Source: Welwitschia mirabilis (Eukaryota > Gnetophyta > Gnetopsida > Welwitschiales). From it: DNA of 22,168 nt. Below are positions 19,819-22,168 of the stretch, piece by piece. Positions within the stretch are counted from its first letter, which is position 1. Each line of letters opens with the position of its first letter. Where the stretch lies: assembly GCA_051453625.1 (NCBI GenBank), contig JBOZIK010000001.1, positions 24,622,841 to 24,645,008 of the forward strand, read 5' to 3'. The position numbers and the translations under genes are program-made. The notes under the pieces were generated by a model. It worked only from the letters and a program-made list of their open reading frames with translations. It was not told the DNA's origin and made no database searches.

Positions 19819-20216
19819 GATATGACTTTAGATATTGCTTGTGCAAATTCGTACATATTGTAAATATTAAAATTTTCCCTTTATTTGTTATTTTTATTTA
19901 AATTAAATTCCTCTTCCTCCTTGTTCTATAAAATCCTTTGTTCTTTATTTTTTTGTTTCCGAGTTCATGCTCGGATGTCCCAACTCCTCTTCTCAGACGT
20001 GCAACTTTCTCAGTAATAATTTTTCCCGAGTAATATCTCGAATGTCCTGACATATTTTTTAGACGTCCGACTTTATCAGGAGACCTTTTCCTAAGTACTA
20101 GCTTGGATGTTCCCCTTTCTTCCTCAGACATCCATCAACTTATTTCTTTGTTACTAAGTTAAAACCCAAATGTCAGACGTTCGTATCCCGACGTCCAGAC
20201 TTTAAGGCAGTGTAGG

Positions 20217-20386
20217 ACCCCTGCGCTCCGTCTGCCATTTTTAAAAAGGGTNNNNNNNNNNNNNNNNNNNNNNNNNNNNNNNNNNNNNNNNNNNNNNNNN
20301 NNNNNNNNNNNNNNNNNNNNNNNNNNNNNNNNNNNNNNNNNNNNNNNNNNNACACCTGCGCTCCGTCTGCCATTTTTAAAAAGGGT
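20217..20386. other. 100-N gap with duplicated 35-bp flanks
   Basis: The stretches 20217-20251 and 20352-20386 are the same 35 bases with one difference and bracket Ns at 20252-20351. This is probably an unmerged contig overlap rather than a true gap. Confidence 0.85.
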
Positions 20387-20482
20387 TTTCACCCTTTTCT
20401 TTGACATTTCACCACTCTTTTCCCTCCACGTTGTCTCTCTGCTCTCTCTTCACCTTAGCATTCCATCCTTTTGCCCTTTTCT

Positions 20483-20485
<3 letters not shown>

Positions 20486-20514
<29 letters not shown>
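20486..20514. repeat. (CT)n microsatellite
   Basis: About 14 uninterrupted CT dinucleotides lie within a pyrimidine-rich leader 38 bp before the ATG of the third ORF. Confidence 0.95.
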
Positions 20515-20520
<6 letters not shown>

Positions 20521-20551
20521 ACACACAAAAATCTCTCAGTTTTCTTCAGCC

Positions 20552-21602
20552 ATGGGAAGAACAAAGCTGGCTGCTCAGAGAAAAGGGAAGGAACTAACAG
20601 GCTCTTCATCAGAAAACTGGTTTCCAAGCAATGACCATAAGAAGTTTTGACTGACATGCTTCTCCAAGAGGCCTCTGGCTCCTCAGAGAAGGATTGACTT
20701 TGAATCCTTCTGGCATGAGCTCCAGATTTTTCAAAAATTTAAAGCTCTTCAGTGGCAATACGCTCTGGACCCTGAAACCAGAGCTTCTATAAAAATGGTA
20801 TGTTTGTTTTACAGCAATGGTCATTTAGATAGATGTAATGATAAAATCATGTCTAGAGTTTATGGTAAACATGTAGAACTTACTCTAGACCTAATTTCTG
20901 AAGTTAACCGGTTTTCCCAACTCTGGTAGCTTCCACAATATAACCTTAGTTCAATCATTAGAAGAAGCCATTTCAAAAGAGGAACTTACAGATGAGCTCT
21001 GTGGGAGAGATATAGACTAGAAGATTAACATTCCCACAAACCAACTCAAACTGTTTTATCGTGTAATATTTCAAATTTGTACACATAATATTGTGCCAAA
21101 GCTTGGACACAAAGATGAACTATCTCCTGCATGCATGTATATTATGTTTTATATCGGACAGGGTGTACGCTTCAATCTTTGTAAATTTATCATGTCGTAC
21201 ATGAGTCAATTTTTTAGTGCCACCAATTCGAGCTTNNNNNNNNNNNNNNNNNNNNNNNNNNNNNNNNNNNNNNNNNNNNNNNNNNNNNNNNNNNNNNNNN
21301 NNNNNNNNNNNNNNNNNNNNNNNNNNNNNNNNNNNNNNNNNNNNNNNNNNNNNNNNNNNNNNNNNNNNNNNNNNNNNNNNNNNNNNNNNNNNNNNNNNNN
21401 NNNNNNNNNNNNNNNNNNNNCTTCTGCGGTATCTAATGAAGTTATCCTGCAGACCATGCAAAAGATAGACCGCAAATTGGACAGAATATTATTTGGCCTA
21501 TCCACGTATGGTTTTGATATTCCCTTAGGTTTTGACGAAGAAGAAGAGCAAGCTCCTCCAGCTCCAGCAGAAGGTTTATCCCATGCAGCATCCTCAAATT
21601 GA
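20552..21602 (+). pseudogene. Third ORF of the Sire-like element (env-like position)
   Basis: From ATG 20552 the frame reads MGRTKLAAQRKGKE, meets a TGA at 20648-20650, and continues in the same frame with FESFWHELQIFQKF, KMVCLFYSNGHLD and MSRVYGKHVELTLDL to about 20930. After a frame change it reads FQICTHNIVPKLGHKDELSP, GQGVRFNLCKFIMSYM, a 185-N gap and an acidic Pro-rich tail ending at TGA 21600-21602. QTMQKIDRKLDRILFGL looks like a short coiled coil. The sequence resembles the 'putative plant transposon protein' domain family (PF20167) from memory. It occupies the slot where Sire elements carry an env-like ORF. The function is unknown. Confidence 0.7.
21236..21420. other. Assembly gap inside the third ORF
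   Basis: 185 Ns with unrelated flanks. The length is not the nominal 100, so it may be a size estimate from read pairs. It hides the middle of the C-terminal half of the third ORF. Confidence 0.8.
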
Positions 21603-22104
21603 TTTTCTCCTTCCACTCTATTTTGTATCTTTTTGTATCTCTTCTTCCTATCTCATGCTCTCCTTCTCTTCTCAATGATNNNNNNNNNNNNNNNNNNNNN
21701 NNNNNNNNNNNACTCTAGCAATATGATCTTCATTCCTATTCCACTCTCCCTCAAATTTTATTGTATTAAGCATCTTCTAATGGAAAGCACATTTTCTCTA
21801 TATATATCTCTTTTTAATTTGGAAAATTGTGTGCAAAATTTACATATATATATATGTTCAAATTAGAAGCATTCAGCTTATTAAATTTTTTATATATCTT
21901 TCAAGTTTGCTTTTTGATTACCATGATCTAATAATGCTAAGTGCAAATAAAAAATTCTGCTTCAGACTGACAGAATTTGTTACAAGTTCTTGATCTCTGT
22001 AGAATTCATGACACGCATAGAATTCAAGGAGAGCTCAGCAAAACTGTTATCAATCTCCTGATCAGAACTCTTAGGTCACTTAGATCAAACATATTGTCAT
22101 CATT
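21603..22104 (+). other. 3' untranslated part of the Sire-like element
   Basis: AT-rich sequence with no ORF of note and a 32-N gap at 21680-21711. It lies between the stop of the third ORF and the polypurine tract. TATATATATATATG-like repeats occur near 21841-21857. Confidence 0.6.
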
Positions 22105-22118
22105 GAAAACGGGAAGAT
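22105..22118 (+). promoter_or_regulatory. Polypurine tract of the Sire-like element
   Basis: GAAAACGGGAAGAT, almost all purine, ends immediately before the TG of the 3' LTR at 22119. Confidence 0.7.
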
Positions 22119-22168
22119 TGTTACGGCAAATCAAAGAAACTAAGAAGTTTCAATGATAAAGACTCGGA
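22119..22168 (+). repeat. Start of the 3' LTR, cut by the window edge
   Basis: These 50 bases align without gaps to 17943-17992 with 43 identities. Differences at LTR positions 8, 9, 22, 23, 40 and 43 are transitions; position 44 is a transversion. Confidence 0.88.

Larger units (their letters stand above)
19819..20551 (+). promoter_or_regulatory. Spacer and leader before the third ORF
   Basis: A TATA-like sequence (TCTATAAAATCC, 19925-19936) is followed by four pairs of degenerate GACGTCC boxes between 19976 and 20195. After an assembly gap, a pyrimidine-rich stretch with a (CT)n run at 20486-20514 leads to an ATG at 20552 in good plant context (AGCCATGGG). The layout suggests a separate transcript leader for the third ORF, but this is inference. 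Long pyrimidine leaders and box arrays could also be part of a nested LTR fragment. Confidence 0.45.
17943..22168 (+). mobile_element. Sire/Maximus-like Ty1-copia element inserted in copia C
   Basis: The element starts with TGTTACGATAAATC at 17943, and its 3' LTR starts with TGTTACGGCAAATC at 22119, running off the window. Between them lie gag with a CCHC knuckle, a DSG protease, a start of the integrase HHCC region, a spacer, and a third ORF ending in an acidic tail. Integrase core, RT and RNase H are missing, so the element is internally deleted. The first 50 bp of the two LTRs differ at 7 positions, 6 of them transitions, so the insertion is not young. The five bases before the 5' LTR (GCTTT, 17938-17942) are the predicted target duplication. 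Confidence 0.85.

Noticed and set aside
19898-20131. Minus-strand 77-codon ORF as a basic protein
   Set aside because: It is the reverse reading of the GACGTCC box array, which explains the repeated Arg and Lys.
20401-20634. Open frame starting before the CT repeat as a gene
   Set aside because: It is driven by the pyrimidine repeat and runs in a different frame from the ATG at 20552 that leads into conserved third-ORF sequence.

Overview
This window is AT-rich plant nuclear DNA, most likely from an angiosperm. It consists almost entirely of old, nested transposable elements. I find no intact host gene, rRNA, tRNA or CRISPR array. The evidence for a plant is the element types: Ty1-copia retrotransposons of several lineages (including a Sire/Maximus-like one with a third ORF), a plant-type hAT transposase with DUF659 and short GT-AG introns, and LTRs with plant-style TATA boxes and CT-rich leaders. 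The six N runs and the repeated sequence flanking three of them show that this is a draft scaffold.

Layout: 1-3000 is repeat-derived, with a CCGAC-box array at 112-202, a 118-bp tandem duplication at 1943-2178 and no recognisable gene. 3493-6480 (minus) is a decayed hAT transposase gene whose BED finger, DUF659 core and C-terminal dimerisation domain are all readable. 7190-8062 (plus) is a fragment of copia integrase end and reverse transcriptase. 8160-8310 is a motif-rich palindromic stretch. About 8320-11578 (minus) is a copia element (copia A): LTR, polypurine tract and RNase H, then an 0.8-kb truncated LTR of another element (9579-10373), then the RT start and integrase. 11580-12380 looks like a separate LTR with its own promoter. 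13330-14970 (plus) is copia B (RT and RNase H). About 15600-17942 (minus) is copia C (LTR, polypurine tract, RNase H, RT). Copia C is interrupted at 17943 by a Sire-like copia element (plus) that runs past the window end: 5' LTR, gag, protease, a spacer, a third ORF in the env-like position, polypurine tract and the first 50 bp of the 3' LTR.

Nothing here appears able to function today. Every coding body carries stops and frameshifts, and the RT active-site aspartates are lost in both copia B and copia C. The most interesting structure is non-coding. Degenerate GACGTCC-type boxes occur in pairs about 22 bp apart in two separate LTRs and again in the spacer before the Sire third ORF. A different box family repeats at 20-bp steps near 2.0-2.2 kb, and CCGAC boxes repeat at 11-12 bp near the left edge. 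I see no convincing new biological system; these arrays and the internally deleted Sire element are the best leads.
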